DNA of 64,000 nucleotides from Calothrix sp. NIES-4105. Lineage in GTDB: Bacteria > Cyanobacteriota > Cyanobacteriia > Cyanobacteriales > Nostocaceae. Made by a program: the position numbers and the translations under genes. Where the stretch lies: the NCBI RefSeq assembly GCF_002368415.1, contig NZ_AP018290.1, forward strand, positions 4,973,614-5,037,613, written 5' to 3'. Shown piece by piece: positions 54,820-64,000 of this stretch (positions within the stretch are counted from its first letter, which is position 1; each line of letters opens with the position of its first letter). The notes beneath the pieces were generated by a model. It was not told the origin of the DNA. It saw only the letters and a list, made by a program, of their open reading frames with translations, and made no database searches.

Positions 54820-55527
54820 ATGCTTCAAAAAAAGACAAACAATATCCAACACTTCACAGTACTACTTAGCCTCCTAAGAGATCGTCAAAACTTCCTAGAA
54901 GAAATCAAACAAAGCACACGCTTACAAAGCAAAGCAACATCATTATTCGTATCCAGTTCCATATTCTTCGCAATATACGGCGCCATCATCGGTTCATCCC
55001 ACAGCTTTGCCCAAGCATTATCAGGCGCCATCAAACTACCAGCATTCTACCTGCTCACACTAATAATATGTTTTCCCACCTTATTCTTCTTCAACGTCCT
55101 GTTTGGTTCCCGCAGCAGCGTCCAACAGCACTTTGTCGTATTAATGACAGCAATCTCAGTAATCAGCGTCTTATTATTTAGCTTTGCACCAGTAACATTA
55201 TTCTTCTTAATCACCGCTCCCAAAGCATACCAATTTTTCAAACTACTAAACGTCGCCATTTTTGGCATCACAGGTTTCTTCGGCGTAAAATTTCTATACG
55301 AAGGAATGCAGTTATTATCAGAACTAGATGAAGTCGGCAAAAAAACCCGCACCAGTATATTAAGGTCATGGTTACTACTATATGGCTTCATCGGAATGCA
55401 ACTAGGTTGGTTCCTACGACCATTCTTTGGTTCACCAGATACCAAATTCGAGATGTTTAGAGCAGTACAAGGTAACTTCTACCTAGATATAGTATCAGCA
55501 ATATCCGAAATTTTAGGCTACCGCTAA
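54820..55527 (+). CDS. Multi-pass membrane protein, second tandem paralogue
   Basis: A 235-aa paralogue of the preceding gene, colinear throughout: charged N terminus (LLRDRQNFLEEIKQSTRLQSK), five helices, then RSWLLLYGFIGMQLGWFLRPFFG. Both copies use similar C-rich codons, unlike much of the window. The two may form a heteromer or serve different conditions. The upstream spacer contains a hairpin repeat and CCTTTGTG-type repeats. Function unknown. Confidence 0.85.
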   Translation: MLQKKTNNIQHFTVLLSLLRDRQNFLEEIKQSTRLQSKATSLFVSSSIFFAIYGAIIGSSHSFAQALSGAIKLPAFYLLTLIICFPTLFFFNVLFGSRSSVQQHFVVLMTAISVISVLLFSFAPVTLFFLITAPKAYQFFKLLNVAIFGITGFFGVKFLYEGMQLLSELDEVGKKTRTSILRSWLLLYGFIGMQLGWFLRPFFGSPDTKFEMFRAVQGNFYLDIVSAISEILGYR

Positions 55528-55569
55528 TATTTGAGAACTTGTAGCACATCTGTCCTCAGATGTGCAGTG

Positions 55570-55650
55570 GTGTCTTCTTATTTACCACAGAGGCACAGAG
55601 GGCACAGAGGTAAGAGGAATAAACCACAAAGGCACAAAGGTCACAAAGGA
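55570..55650. repeat. CACAGAGG/CACAAAGG dispersed repeat cluster
   Basis: Several short units (ACCACAGAGGCACAGAGG, then ACCACAAAGGCACAAAGG and TCACAAAGGAAGAG) follow the second membrane gene. The same CACAAAGGACAC-type unit occurs at about 21850-21905, 39426-39460, 49647-49690 and, inverted, 54770-54815. Confidence 0.75.
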
Positions 55651-56006
55651 AGAGTGAAGAAGAGAGAATATACCAAAAATTTGATAACCATTGGTTATCA
55701 TTTTGGTTGTTAGAAGAGAGCAGAAGGCTTCATGGGCGTTGTTACCCTACTGTCTCTACACATGCATATATTTATTCCATAAACCATGCCAAATCTCAAT
55801 AAGCTCATCTTCACGCTTGTTTCGGCGCCTGCGAGTTCCCGAATATAAGTTATCTCAACCAAGTAGAAAAGCAATTGAGGGGTATTATAAGCGCGTTTTT
55901 ACAAAAGCAGATTACTTAGTTTAATTAATTTTATGATTTCCATTTATCGAGGTGCCTCAATCTAAAAACCATTGATTGTCAATTTCGTACATTTGTTTAA
56001 AAATGA

Positions 56007-56213
56007 TCAGTTCCCACTTGTACAGATGGCATAACTTAAACAAGCGTGAATGTCTTCAACAACAATATCTGGGTAGTTACGGAGAATTTCGTTAGTTGTC
56101 CAACCTTGGGCAAGGAGGTCGATAATAAATTCGACGGCAAGACGAGTACCTTTAATAATAGGTTTGCCAACAAGGATATTGGAATCAATAATGATTCGGG
56201 ATTGCGAGTCCAT
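56007..56213 (-). CDS. DUF433 antitoxin-like protein, orphan copy
   Basis: A 68-aa DUF433 protein: IIIDSNILVGKPIIKGTRLAVEFIIDLLAQGWTTNEIL and PDIVVEDIHACLSYA. DUF433 proteins are small helix-turn-helix-like antitoxins paired with PIN-like toxins. The C terminus ends ICTSGN, slightly shorter than usual, and no toxin frame follows on this strand, so it may be a leftover of a second pair. It is divergent from the intact pair at 56283-56824. Confidence 0.8.
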   Translation of the reverse strand: MDSQSRIIIDSNILVGKPIIKGTRLAVEFIIDLLAQGWTTNEILRNYPDIVVEDIHACLSYAICTSGN

Positions 56214-56282
56214 AGCTTTAAGTTAAATGCTAGGAAATACGATTATACTATATATGATAGAAATATAAAGGGTTAAAGGCTA

Positions 56283-56501
56283 ATGTTTGAAAGTAATCAA
56301 GTTATCAGTATCTCACCCGAAGTTATGGGTGGAACCCCAGTTTTCACAGGTACAAGAGTTCCGGTTCAAACTCTTTTAGACTATCTAAAAGCTGGTGAAT
56401 CAATAGATGATTTTTTAGATGGGTTTCCAACCGTTAGTAGAGAACAAGTAATTGCACTGCTTGAAGAAGCAGAAAAACGGCTTATTTTAACTGCTGCCTA
56501 A
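56283..56501 (+). CDS. DUF433 antitoxin-like protein
   Basis: A 72-aa DUF433 protein: VISISPEVMGGTPVFTGTRVPVQTLLDYLKAGESIDDFLDGFPTVSREQVIALLEEA. It precedes a DUF5615 PIN-like gene with a 2-base gap, the standard antitoxin-toxin order. It likely neutralises the toxin and may repress the operon. It is a paralogue of the divergent copy at 56007-56213. Confidence 0.9.
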   Translation: MFESNQVISISPEVMGGTPVFTGTRVPVQTLLDYLKAGESIDDFLDGFPTVSREQVIALLEEAEKRLILTAA

Positions 56502-56503
56502 AT

Positions 56504-56824
56504 ATGAAAATCCTGTTAGATGAATGCATTGACCGTAAGTTGGCAAGAGAGTTTACTGATTATGAGATAAAAACAGTTCCTACTATGGGATGGGCAGGAA
56601 TAAAGAATGGTCAACTTCTTGCCCTTGCAGAAAAAGAGTTTGATGTTTTTATTACAGTAGACCGTAACTTGTCATTTCAACAAAATTTAACCCAATTCAA
56701 TATTGCTGTAGTTGTTTTGCAAGCTTCTTCTAATCGCCTAGCAGACTTAAAGCCTTTAGTGCCGAAGATATTAGAGATTTTACCTTCGACAATTAAAGGT
56801 CAAGCTACGCTTGTTAGTTTATAA
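56504..56824 (+). CDS. DUF5615 PIN-like toxin candidate
   Basis: A 106-aa PIN-like protein: KILLDECIDRKLAREFTDYEIKTVPTMGWAGIKNGQLLALAEKEFDVFITVDRNLSFQQNL. The Asp-Glu of LLDECI and Asp of TVDRNLS are the acidic residues expected for a PIN-type RNase, so it is probably active. With the upstream DUF433 gene it forms a type II TA-like pair. The stop is followed by AT-rich sequence and a convergent gene. Confidence 0.9.
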   Translation: MKILLDECIDRKLAREFTDYEIKTVPTMGWAGIKNGQLLALAEKEFDVFITVDRNLSFQQNLTQFNIAVVVLQASSNRLADLKPLVPKILEILPSTIKGQATLVSL

Positions 56825-56912
56825 ATAAATGTACTACTCATTGTTCCCATTAATGTAACCGTTCTAAGGCGCCTAAAATAAGTCTTTTCACCACTTGTGC
56901 AACTGCGAACTA

Positions 56913-57425
56913 CTATTCTCCAGCTATCCAACGTACATAAGGACGAAAACCACCAGTTCCTTTATATGTAATTGTTGTATTTAGTGTCACTTTACTCAAA
57001 TCCAAGCGAAAATAAACTTTTCCATTCCGGAACTGGAAGTAGTAGACATCTGGTCTTTCCGATTTAGCACTGCCAACACACGATTTATAAGATTGTCGTA
57101 ATTCTGCTTCGTATTCTACAAATTTATTGCCTGATGCTATCAACTTAGTATTTATTGGAATGTCAGCAACAGCAGTATGCTCGGCGCCTCCTTCAAAAGG
57201 CAGCATGAAAGTCCAAATTCCAACTGTTTGAGGACAAACTCCTGACTGACGTTTGACATTGATTATCATATTTGGTTTTTCTAGGGATAAATCATGATTT
57301 ACTGCTTGTAACTCACCAGCTGTCGCTTTTTCACTTTTATCTTTAACACAGGCAGCAAATATAGATAAACTTACTATTGGAAAAATTAAGATTAAACTTA
57401 AATGCTTAAGATTTGTAAAAAACAC
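56913..57425 (-). CDS. Putative lipoprotein, function unknown
   Basis: A 170-aa protein with a lipoprotein signal (LSLILIFPIVSLSIFAAC, Cys26 as lipid anchor). The mature part has Cys at SGVCPQTVG and KSCVGSA that may pair, and beta-like segments (DVYYFQFRNGKVYFRLDLSKVTL). No family recognised. It probably sits on the outer face of the cytoplasmic membrane or in the outer membrane. It converges with the PIN-like toxin gene. Confidence 0.75.
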   Translation of the reverse strand: MFFTNLKHLSLILIFPIVSLSIFAACVKDKSEKATAGELQAVNHDLSLEKPNMIINVKRQSGVCPQTVGIWTFMLPFEGGAEHTAVADIPINTKLIASGNKFVEYEAELRQSYKSCVGSAKSERPDVYYFQFRNGKVYFRLDLSKVTLNTTITYKGTGGFRPYVRWIAGE

Positions 57426-57519
57426 GTTTTTGCCTCTATTGCTTAAGTTGTCTTTTTAGTAACGATAATTCACAGCAAATTTCCGGTAAATTCTGTACAC
57501 TGGTAATGCCCGAAACCCT

Positions 57520-57547
57520 GTAGAGACGTTACATGTAACGTCTCTAC
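57520..57547. repeat. Perfect 28-bp palindrome, GTAGAGACG family
   Basis: GTAGAGACGTTACA is followed directly by its inverse; the ends match 53910-53937 and the core differs. It lies about 100 bases before the 247-aa gene. Confidence 0.9.
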
Positions 57548-57649
57548 ATGTGTCACTGTTGCACATAAAATACTGTCTTGTGTAATGTATTTTAAATGAC
57601 TTATTTCAGCATTAAAAGGTTGCAAGTCTTTTAAGAATCATTAAAAATT

Positions 57650-58393
57650 ATGTTTACTCCACCTTTACACACATTAACATTAGAGCAAGAAACAATAATT
57701 AAAAACTACGAAGCAAAATGGTTAAAGCTGATATCGACTGATAGCACAGTTGATAAAAATGCGGCAGCAGAAGCAATAAACGCAGCATATGCTATTGTTG
57801 GAGAACAGAAGCCTACTATCATTTTCTGTGACAGTCTATATGCTGCTTTTAGAAGTATTCTTGAACAAGGTATGTGTAGACTAGAATCTGGAGTAGAATA
57901 TGAATTAATCAAGAAAACTTGGAATTATATAAAAAATCAACTTAATCCTGAAGTAACACGATTAATTTGTCAAAGCAATGAAGAAGTTCAACACAGAGTT
58001 AGTCAATATAAAAAGCAAATTATTAACCAAATTCGGAGACAGTTAGATAGTGAAGCTAACCAACAGCAGAAAAAGATACTAATACGTTCTAGCATTTATA
58101 TTCAGCCAGAAGTGTTAGCAAGTTATGGAAGTCAGTGTGACTTTTGTATATCGGAACTTAATTGTGAGTATGACTATGCCATTTGGCAAGTTTTTCAATC
58201 AATAGTAAAAAATTGTGGTTGGATTATTTCATTAGAAAAATTGGTTAGTACTGAGAATAATTTCGTGAATAGAGAAAAATTAGTAATTATTTGCGAAAAA
58301 CCTATTATACCCTTAGACAGTGAATATTCTCTTCACATGGATAATAAAAAACCTGTTAATAAAATTAGTGATGGACAAACGGTTATATTCTGA
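57650..58393 (+). CDS. Hypothetical protein (DUF6745-like appearance)
   Basis: A 247-aa soluble protein. KWLKLISTDSTVDKNAAAEAINAAYAIVGEQKPTIIFCDS followed by YGSQCDFCISELNCEYD and KNCGWIISLEK recalls a cyanobacterial family of larger proteins (DUF6745, recalled from memory and not checked). The C terminus stops soon after VIICEKP, where relatives as I remember them continue with another domain, so this copy may be truncated. Function unknown. Confidence 0.65.
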   Translation: MFTPPLHTLTLEQETIIKNYEAKWLKLISTDSTVDKNAAAEAINAAYAIVGEQKPTIIFCDSLYAAFRSILEQGMCRLESGVEYELIKKTWNYIKNQLNPEVTRLICQSNEEVQHRVSQYKKQIINQIRRQLDSEANQQQKKILIRSSIYIQPEVLASYGSQCDFCISELNCEYDYAIWQVFQSIVKNCGWIISLEKLVSTENNFVNREKLVIICEKPIIPLDSEYSLHMDNKKPVNKISDGQTVIF

Positions 58394-58500
58394 CTTTGAA
58401 ATTAAAAAGAAACTTGAAAAAATCCGGAGAAGTTCATTAAAACTAGTAATCATGGATACGATTGTATATACATAAATAAGTACTTAGGAATAGAAGCTCA

Positions 58501-58689
58501 ATGCAGTTGCGTTATTATTTGTATTTAGCGTTAAGTCTGGTAATTTTGGGGTCAAGCATAGTTTGGAAAGGACTATTTTATTCTACTACACAAATACCAT
58601 CTCCTGAAATAGCCGCGCTTCAAGCTAAACTACTCAGTCCAGAGAAGTTGACAAAAATAGAAGTTGATGAAGAAATACTCCTGCCTTAA
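58501..58689 (+). CDS. Small membrane-anchored hypothetical protein
   Basis: A 62-aa frame with one N-terminal transmembrane helix (YYLYLALSLVILGSSIVWKG) and a soluble tail. AGGAA precedes the ATG at 13 bases. No family recognised. A minus-strand frame overlaps its end. The small size keeps confidence low. Confidence 0.45.
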   Translation: MQLRYYLYLALSLVILGSSIVWKGLFYSTTQIPSPEIAALQAKLLSPEKLTKIEVDEEILLP

Positions 58690-59011
58690 CTAATGAATAT
58701 TCACCTCCTTCAAGGAATTTAGTTATGTTTGAGATTAAACGAGTTAATTTATGTTTAAAGCTTGGTAAAGGCAATATGTTAGCGGTTTGATTGGCTTTTA
58801 CCAGCTTTGGCAATACTTGAGCATTTGATGTTAGAAGTACTGGAATTAATTTTTCGCTTGGGTTGAAGCGAAAGGGTAATCGCGTCTTATTGGTTGTGTG
58901 AACGTCTATTTGTGTAGTACTAGCAAAGTTGTTTTCAGGGATAGCTAGTGCGATTAAATCTGGATGCCATGTTTCGGTGTTAATGCTATTGTTTGATTCA
59001 CTTGATATCAT

Positions 59012-59345
59012 GTTGGTTAGTCATTGTGCGTATTTGTATGGTGGGCCGAAGCCCACCCTACACTTGCATTTATACCTGATTTATAAAATATGCCTTATGG
59101 TGGAGACGTGATATATAACGTCTCTACATTTTGTGATTTTAATTGGATTTTGGGTTATGCGTGTTCTTGTATGTGTATTTTTATTAATTATTACGCTTTT
59201 GACGCTCATCGTATCATTCACAATAGTTTATTTGCGTACTATCTAATAATTAGTCAAATTCTTTCCAAAATATTTCATTTATTTCAGTAAAGTTATGTCT
59301 GTATTATTGTAAGAGTAAATACTTAGTACCACAGCAGGAAGGAAA
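59012..59345. other. Intergenic region with two palindromes
   Basis: This 334-base stretch upstream of the PEP-CTERM gene holds a GTGGGC..GCCCAC hairpin (about 59040-59057) and a diverged GTAGAGACG-family palindrome (59103-59128). No gene is seen. Confidence 0.6.
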
Positions 59346-60005
59346 ATGAATTATAGTTCATATACTGCAAAGGTTGTTTCAGTCGCTCTCAGTTTAGTCG
59401 GTTTTGGGTTAGGCACTGAGGTTCGCGCACAGACTACTTATCAATTTGAACCTACCACTTACGACTCAGTAATTACTACTAAATTGCTTCAACAAGCTCC
59501 TACTGAGATAATTTTAGACACAAATGTTACAGGTCAAACTAGTAATGCCCCATATGGTCTAACTAACCTTCAAATCAATAACTACAGTAGCGTTAACCCT
59601 GCTACTGGTGTAGTTACATATAATACAGACCCAGCAGCGTTTGGTTTACAAGGCTTAGGATTTGGCAGCTTAACCTTATCTGGAAGTGGAAATGATAAAC
59701 TATTTGGAACTAATAGAGGTACTGTTTCACTTGAGAGTGGTTCTGGTACTATAACTATCACTGGTGGTGAAGGCAGATTCGTTGGTGCTACTGGCTCCTT
59801 CAACTTATTGCAAACTATTACATCCAATCCAGACCCAACAGGGTTAACTACACCTATATTATCACCGGCGACAATAAGTGGCTCGTTCCAGACACCCCAA
59901 GCAGTTCCCGAACCGAAAACCGATGCAGCACTAGTTAGCGTAAGTTTTCTAGGAGCAATCTTCCTACTAAGTCAGCGTCGTCGGTTTGCTGTACAAATTA
60001 AATAG
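59346..60005 (+). CDS. PEP-CTERM sorted exported protein
   Basis: A 219-aa protein. The N-terminal signal (VVSVALSLVGFGLG, cut near VRAQ) is followed by a Gly/Thr/Ser-rich beta region (SGSGNDKLFGTNRGTVSLES) and a C-terminal sorting tripartite signal: VPEP, a hydrophobic helix (ALVSVSFLGAIFLLS) and the basic tail QRRR. PEP-CTERM proteins are exported and processed by exosortase, often with exopolysaccharide production, which fits the glycan export cluster in this window. AGGAAGGA directly precedes the ATG. Confidence 0.88.
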   Translation: MNYSSYTAKVVSVALSLVGFGLGTEVRAQTTYQFEPTTYDSVITTKLLQQAPTEIILDTNVTGQTSNAPYGLTNLQINNYSSVNPATGVVTYNTDPAAFGLQGLGFGSLTLSGSGNDKLFGTNRGTVSLESGSGTITITGGEGRFVGATGSFNLLQTITSNPDPTGLTTPILSPATISGSFQTPQAVPEPKTDAALVSVSFLGAIFLLSQRRRFAVQIK

Positions 60006-60122
60006 ATGCTTTGTTTTATTAGTATACAGCTTCAATCTTGGAAGTTGATTTTGGTAGATACCGATAATGACCGTGAGTGCTTGCTTAATCAATAAATTAA
60101 TTATACGTTTTCTGAAACCCTT

Positions 60123-60152
60123 GTAGAGACAAGGGTTCAATCGCGTCTCTAC
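60123..60152. repeat. GTAGAGAC-family palindrome, imperfect
   Basis: GTAGAGAC (60123-60130) and GTCTCTAC (60145-60152) enclose a diverged core. It lies between the convergent PEP-CTERM and tal genes. Confidence 0.8.
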
Positions 60153-60221
60153 GTAATTTTCAAAGATGTCTATTAGATGAAAGGGCGGACAGAAATGCCC
60201 GCTCCACAAGAGTTTAGGATT

Positions 60222-61229
60222 TTAAGCAGCCTTATCTACGGCGCCTGCTCCTAGTTTTGCAAGGTGGTCTGCAAGTAATTGCTCTAGGTTTTCTAAGGCT
60301 TTGGTGAAACCTTTGATTCCTTCGTCGAGTTTTTCTGAAGCCATGCGGTCTTCTGCGTGCATTTTGTCGTAGGTTGCTTTGTCAATGGTGATTTTTTCAA
60401 TTGACATTGCAGCTGCTTTTTCTGCGTCTAATTTGCGGGGTAGTTCGCCAATTGTTGATTGTAGTTCTGATAAGAGTTGGGGAGAAATGGTTAACAAGTC
60501 GCTACCTGCAAGTTCAGTGATTTCGCCAAGGTTGCGGAAACTGGCGCCCATAACTTCGGTTTTGTAGCCGAATTTCTTGTAGTAGTTGTATATGTTGGTG
60601 ACAGAAACTACACCTGGGTCTTCAGCAGGAGCATAGCTATCGCGTCCGGTTTCTTTCTTGTACCAGTCGAGGATACGTCCAACGAAGGGAGAAATTAAAG
60701 TGACACCAGCTTCTGCACAGGCAATTGCTTGGTGGATACCAAATAGTAAGGTGAGGTTACAGTGAATTCCTTCTTTTTCAAGAATTTCTGCCGCACGAAT
60801 ACCTTCCCAAGTACTAGCAATTTTAATCAATACTCGTTCTTTGCCAATACCTGCTGCTTCGTACTGAGCAATTAAACCGCGCGCTTTGTTGAGGGTTGCT
60901 TGAGTATCGTAAGATAAACGCGCGTCTACTTCGGTTGAAACGCGACCAGGGATAATTTCAAGAATCTTTAAACCGAAAGCAACTGCCAAACGGTCGAAAG
61001 CCAAAGTCAAAATATCTGCTTCTTTGGCGCCTGCTCCTAAATCTTGCTTTGCCTTTAAAAGAGTATTGTTGACAATTTCCTGATACTCAGGCATTTGTGC
61101 TGCAGCAGTAATTAGAGAGGGGTTGGTTGTTGCATCGCGGGGTGTGAACTTGGCAATGGCGCCGATATCTCCAGTATCAGCAACCACTACGGTCATTTTC
61201 TTAAGTTGTTCGAGTAAATTACTAGACAT
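60222..61229 (-). CDS. tal: Transaldolase
   Basis: A 335-aa transaldolase of the pentose phosphate pathway. The Schiff-base lysine is K136 in [12 protein letters not shown], and [13 protein letters not shown] and [25 protein letters not shown] are also typical. It moves a dihydroxyacetone unit between sugar phosphates. It has a good ribosome site (AGAGGAA) and lies downstream of gap and xfp on the same strand, in the same order as a catabolic cluster known in heterocystous cyanobacteria. Confidence 0.96.
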   Translation of the reverse strand: MSSNLLEQLKKMTVVVADTGDIGAIAKFTPRDATTNPSLITAAAQMPEYQEIVNNTLLKAKQDLGAGAKEADILTLAFDRLAVAFGLKILEIIPGRVSTEVDARLSYDTQATLNKARGLIAQYEAAGIGKERVLIKIASTWEGIRAAEILEKEGIHCNLTLLFGIHQAIACAEAGVTLISPFVGRILDWYKKETGRDSYAPAEDPGVVSVTNIYNYYKKFGYKTEVMGASFRNLGEITELAGSDLLTISPQLLSELQSTIGELPRKLDAEKAAAMSIEKITIDKATYDKMHAEDRMASEKLDEGIKGFTKALENLEQLLADHLAKLGAGAVDKAA

Positions 61230-61587
61230 AAAATTCCTCTTGAAGTTTATTTATCAGGACTTATATCAATTGCGTTTTGCGTCGGCAGGAGTACTGTGGT
61301 GTAACGCGTGTTTATGTAACAGGCAATTAACAATGCCACTACGCTTGTCCTGAGTTATCCCCCTCCAGCCCTATTCTAGGCAGGTCAGATTGAATTTTAC
61401 AGTGTGTTTTTATGCAGTTTTGTTAAATCATCTTGATCTTTTGAGTACTGAGTGCTGAGTAATGAGTGCTGAGTAATGAGTGCTGAGTGCTGAGTGCTGA
61501 GTTTTTAGTCATTAACTCATAACTCATAACTCATAACTCATAACTCATAACTCCTAACTCCTAACTCTACTCAGCACTCAGCACTTT
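61230..61587. other. gap-tal spacer with STRR array
   Basis: This 358-base spacer contains no gene. Its gap-proximal half is filled by heptanucleotide repeats (separate entry). The remainder near tal should hold any tal-specific promoter. Confidence 0.6.
61440..61587. repeat. STRR heptanucleotide array with inverted halves
   Basis: GTGCTGA/GTAATGA units (about 61443-61502) are followed by ACTCATA and ACTCCTA units (about 61514-61566) and then CTCAGCA units (about 61568-61584). The first and last blocks are complementary, so a long hairpin could form just after the gap stop codon. Confidence 0.88.
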
Positions 61588-62616
<1,029 letters not shown>

Positions 62617-62769
62617 TTATCTCCTTCTGCCGCCATGCAAAACATTCCAAGATTAAGGATGCAGCTGATTTGCTTTTAGTTCAGTCGCGGTTAAGTCAGA
62701 CTGTTCTTAATTAATGGTGACAGTACCATTGGGATAAAGCTAATTTGATGGATTTGTTTTAAGATTTCT

Positions 62770-62840
62770 GGCAACGGATGCAGCGGATGTAACGGATGAT
62801 TTGTGTATAACATCCGTTACATCCGTTCATATCCGTTGCC
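62770..62840. repeat. Long hairpin of ACGGATGTA units
   Basis: Nonamer-like units (CAACGGATGC, AGCGGATGTA, ACGGATG) are followed by a 12-base loop and the inverse (CATCCGTTAC, ATCCGTTCAT, ATCCGTTGCC). The right end touches the xfp stop codon (62840-62842). It is probably a terminator or stability element between xfp and gap. One arm alone recurs at 52243-52271. Confidence 0.85.
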
Positions 62841-64000
62841 TAACTGCCCTCGTGTCCAACATTAGTGCTGGCGCCTATATCTTCCCATTTCCAGTCTCGA
62901 ACTTCGGGCATGTCCTCACCGTACTTGGTAATGTACAGGTTGTGTTCGATGAGTTTGTCTTGCAGCATTTGCTTGATATATGCTGCGTTGCTACCTAAAT
63001 GGGGTACGCGGTTGATAACGTCTATGGCTAAATGGAAGCGGTCTAGGTCGTTCAACACTACCATGTCGAATGGTGTCGTTGTTGTTCCTTCTTCTTTGTA
63101 ACCACGAACATGCAAGTTATTGTGGTTGGTGCGACGGTAGGTAAGACGGTGAATTAACCAAGGATAACCGTGATATGCGAAGATAATTGGTTTGTTAGTG
63201 GTAAATATTGCGTCAAAGTCTTTGTCTGATAGTCCATGCGGGTGTTCGGTAGGCGATTGAAGTTTCATCAGGTCTACTATATTTACTACCCGCACTTTTA
63301 ATTCTGGTAATTCCCGACGCAATATGTCTACTGCTGCTAGTGTTTCTAATGTTGGTATATCTCCTGCACATGCCATTACTACATCGGGTTCGCTACCTTT
63401 ATCGTTACTTGCCCATTCCCAAATTCCAATTCCTTTGGTGCAGTGTTTAATTGCTGCATCCATATTTAGGTATTGCAACGCTGGCTGTTTACCTGCCACA
63501 ATTACATTTACATAGTGGCGACTTTGCAAGCAGTGGTCTGTGACTGATAAGAGAGTATTGGCATCTGGTGGTAAATATACGCGAATTACTTCGGGTTTCT
63601 TATTTACCACATGGTCGATAAAACCTGGGTCTTGGTGCGAAAACCCGTTATGGTCTTGGCGCCATACGTGTGAAGTTAAAAGATAATTAAGTGAAGGTAC
63701 TGGTCGGCGCCAGGGAATATCCAAAGTTGTTTTTAACCACTTGGCGTGTTGGTTAAACATGGAGTCAATAATATGGATAAACGCTTCATAACACGAGAAA
63801 AACCCGTGACGACCTGTAAGTAAATATCCTTCTAACCATCCCTGGCAAGTATGCTCACTCAAAATTTCCATAACTCGACCATCTGGAGCAAGATGTTCGT
63901 CTTCAGGTATACGGGGAGCATTCCAAGTTCTATTGGTAACTTCAAATACTGCGTCTAAACGATTCGATTGCGTTTCATCGGGACCAAAGATTCTGAAATT
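62840..64000 (-). CDS. xfp: Phosphoketolase, 5' end beyond window
   Basis: The C-terminal part of a thiamine-diphosphate xylulose-5-P/fructose-6-P phosphoketolase. From the window edge the frame reads [20 protein letters not shown], then [44 protein letters not shown] and [17 protein letters not shown], all family hallmarks. It splits sugar phosphates to acetyl-phosphate and an aldose phosphate, bypassing glycolysis. About 386 of roughly 800 residues are visible. A frame starting at the ATG at 63871 is only an internal Met. It precedes gap and tal on the same strand. Confidence 0.95.
   Translation of the reverse strand, partial: NFRIFGPDETQSNRLDAVFEVTNRTWNAPRIPEDEHLAPDGRVMEILSEHTCQGWLEGYLLTGRHGFFSCYEAFIHIIDSMFNQHAKWLKTTLDIPWRRPVPSLNYLLTSHVWRQDHNGFSHQDPGFIDHVVNKKPEVIRVYLPPDANTLLSVTDHCLQSRHYVNVIVAGKQPALQYLNMDAAIKHCTKGIGIWEWASNDKGSEPDVVMACAGDIPTLETLAAVDILRRELPELKVRVVNIVDLMKLQSPTEHPHGLSDKDFDAIFTTNKPIIFAYHGYPWLIHRLTYRRTNHNNLHVRGYKEEGTTTTPFDMVVLNDLDRFHLAIDVINRVPHLGSNAAYIKQMLQDKLIEHNLYITKYGEDMPEVRDWKWEDIGASTNVGHEGS

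Noticed and set aside
55531-55713. 60-aa plus-strand open frame rich in RHRGHRG
   Set aside because: It is a translation of the CACAGAGG/CACAAAGG repeat and has no ribosome site.
55793-56006. A toxin gene downstream of the orphan DUF433
   Set aside because: The minus-strand frames here are short and show no PIN-like acidic motif.
58634-59011. 125-aa minus-strand open frame
   Set aside because: It shows no recognisable domain or ribosome site and overlaps the end of the 62-aa frame. It could be a decayed gene, but I cannot support it.

Overview
This window is chromosomal DNA of a filamentous, probably heterocyst-forming (Nostocales-type) cyanobacterium. The evidence is an NDH-1MS CO2-uptake gene set (ndhF3, ndhD3, cupA), a phycobilisome-type protein with a CpeS-type bilin lyase, a thylakoid-type FtsH, a CruP-like lycopene-cyclase paralogue, a PEP-CTERM protein, DUF928, CHASE2 and CHAT signalling proteins, and heptanucleotide STRR repeats of the kind known from heterocystous cyanobacteria. 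Base composition is AT-rich, about 38-40% GC by eye.

Layout. 1-8.3 kb: remnant of a filamentous-haemagglutinin (TpsA) gene, a TPR-CHAT protease-like gene, a glycosyltransferase, a class V aminotransferase, a TM0106-type RecB-like nuclease and a phytase-like secreted protein. 8.6-19 kb: Ser/Thr kinase, tRNA-Asp with a tyrosine integrase against its 3' end, gltX, a secreted protein, ftsH, a peptidoglycan-binding protein, a BON lipoprotein and an unusual histidine kinase. 19-27 kb: second TPR-CHAT protein, a REC-histidine kinase coupled by ATGA to a CHASE2 hybrid kinase, and a DUF928 protein. 27-34.4 kb: a lone PotC-like permease, small proteins, an orphan phycobilisome-type protein with its CpeS-like lyase, a 1-kb gene-poor stretch with a candidate micro-ORF, and an MlaE permease. 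34.4-39 kb: LRV-repeat protein, cytoplasmic alpha-amylase, a HigA-like antitoxin without toxin, a GNAT and a methyltransferase. 39-46 kb: the NDH-1MS operon (ndhF3, ndhD3, a CDP-alcohol phosphatidyltransferase-like gene, cupA), with spacers filled by tandem repeats. 46-52 kb: a Wzm/Wzt ABC exporter with three glycosyltransferases. 52-60 kb: CruP-like protein, two tandem paralogous membrane proteins, DUF433/DUF5615 TA-like genes and secreted or hypothetical proteins. 60-64 kb: tal, gap (glycolytic type) and xfp, a phosphoketolase/pentose-phosphate catabolic cluster.

The strongest sequence-level observation is genome-wide in character. The usual cyanobacterial palindrome HIP1 (GCGATCGC) is absent and GATC is very rare (about 16 by eye). 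GGCGCC occurs about 90 times and alternating CGCGCG/GCGCGC about 50-60 times, in coding and non-coding DNA alike. The second theme is dispersed repeats that have invaded the ends or interiors of reading frames (CHAT1, CHAT2, NdhD3, a GT4 enzyme). The third is the association of CHAT, CHASE2, DUF928 and a decayed haemagglutinin gene, which may be parts of one uncharacterised signalling/proteolysis module.

All counts and domain positions were made by eye. No database search was run.
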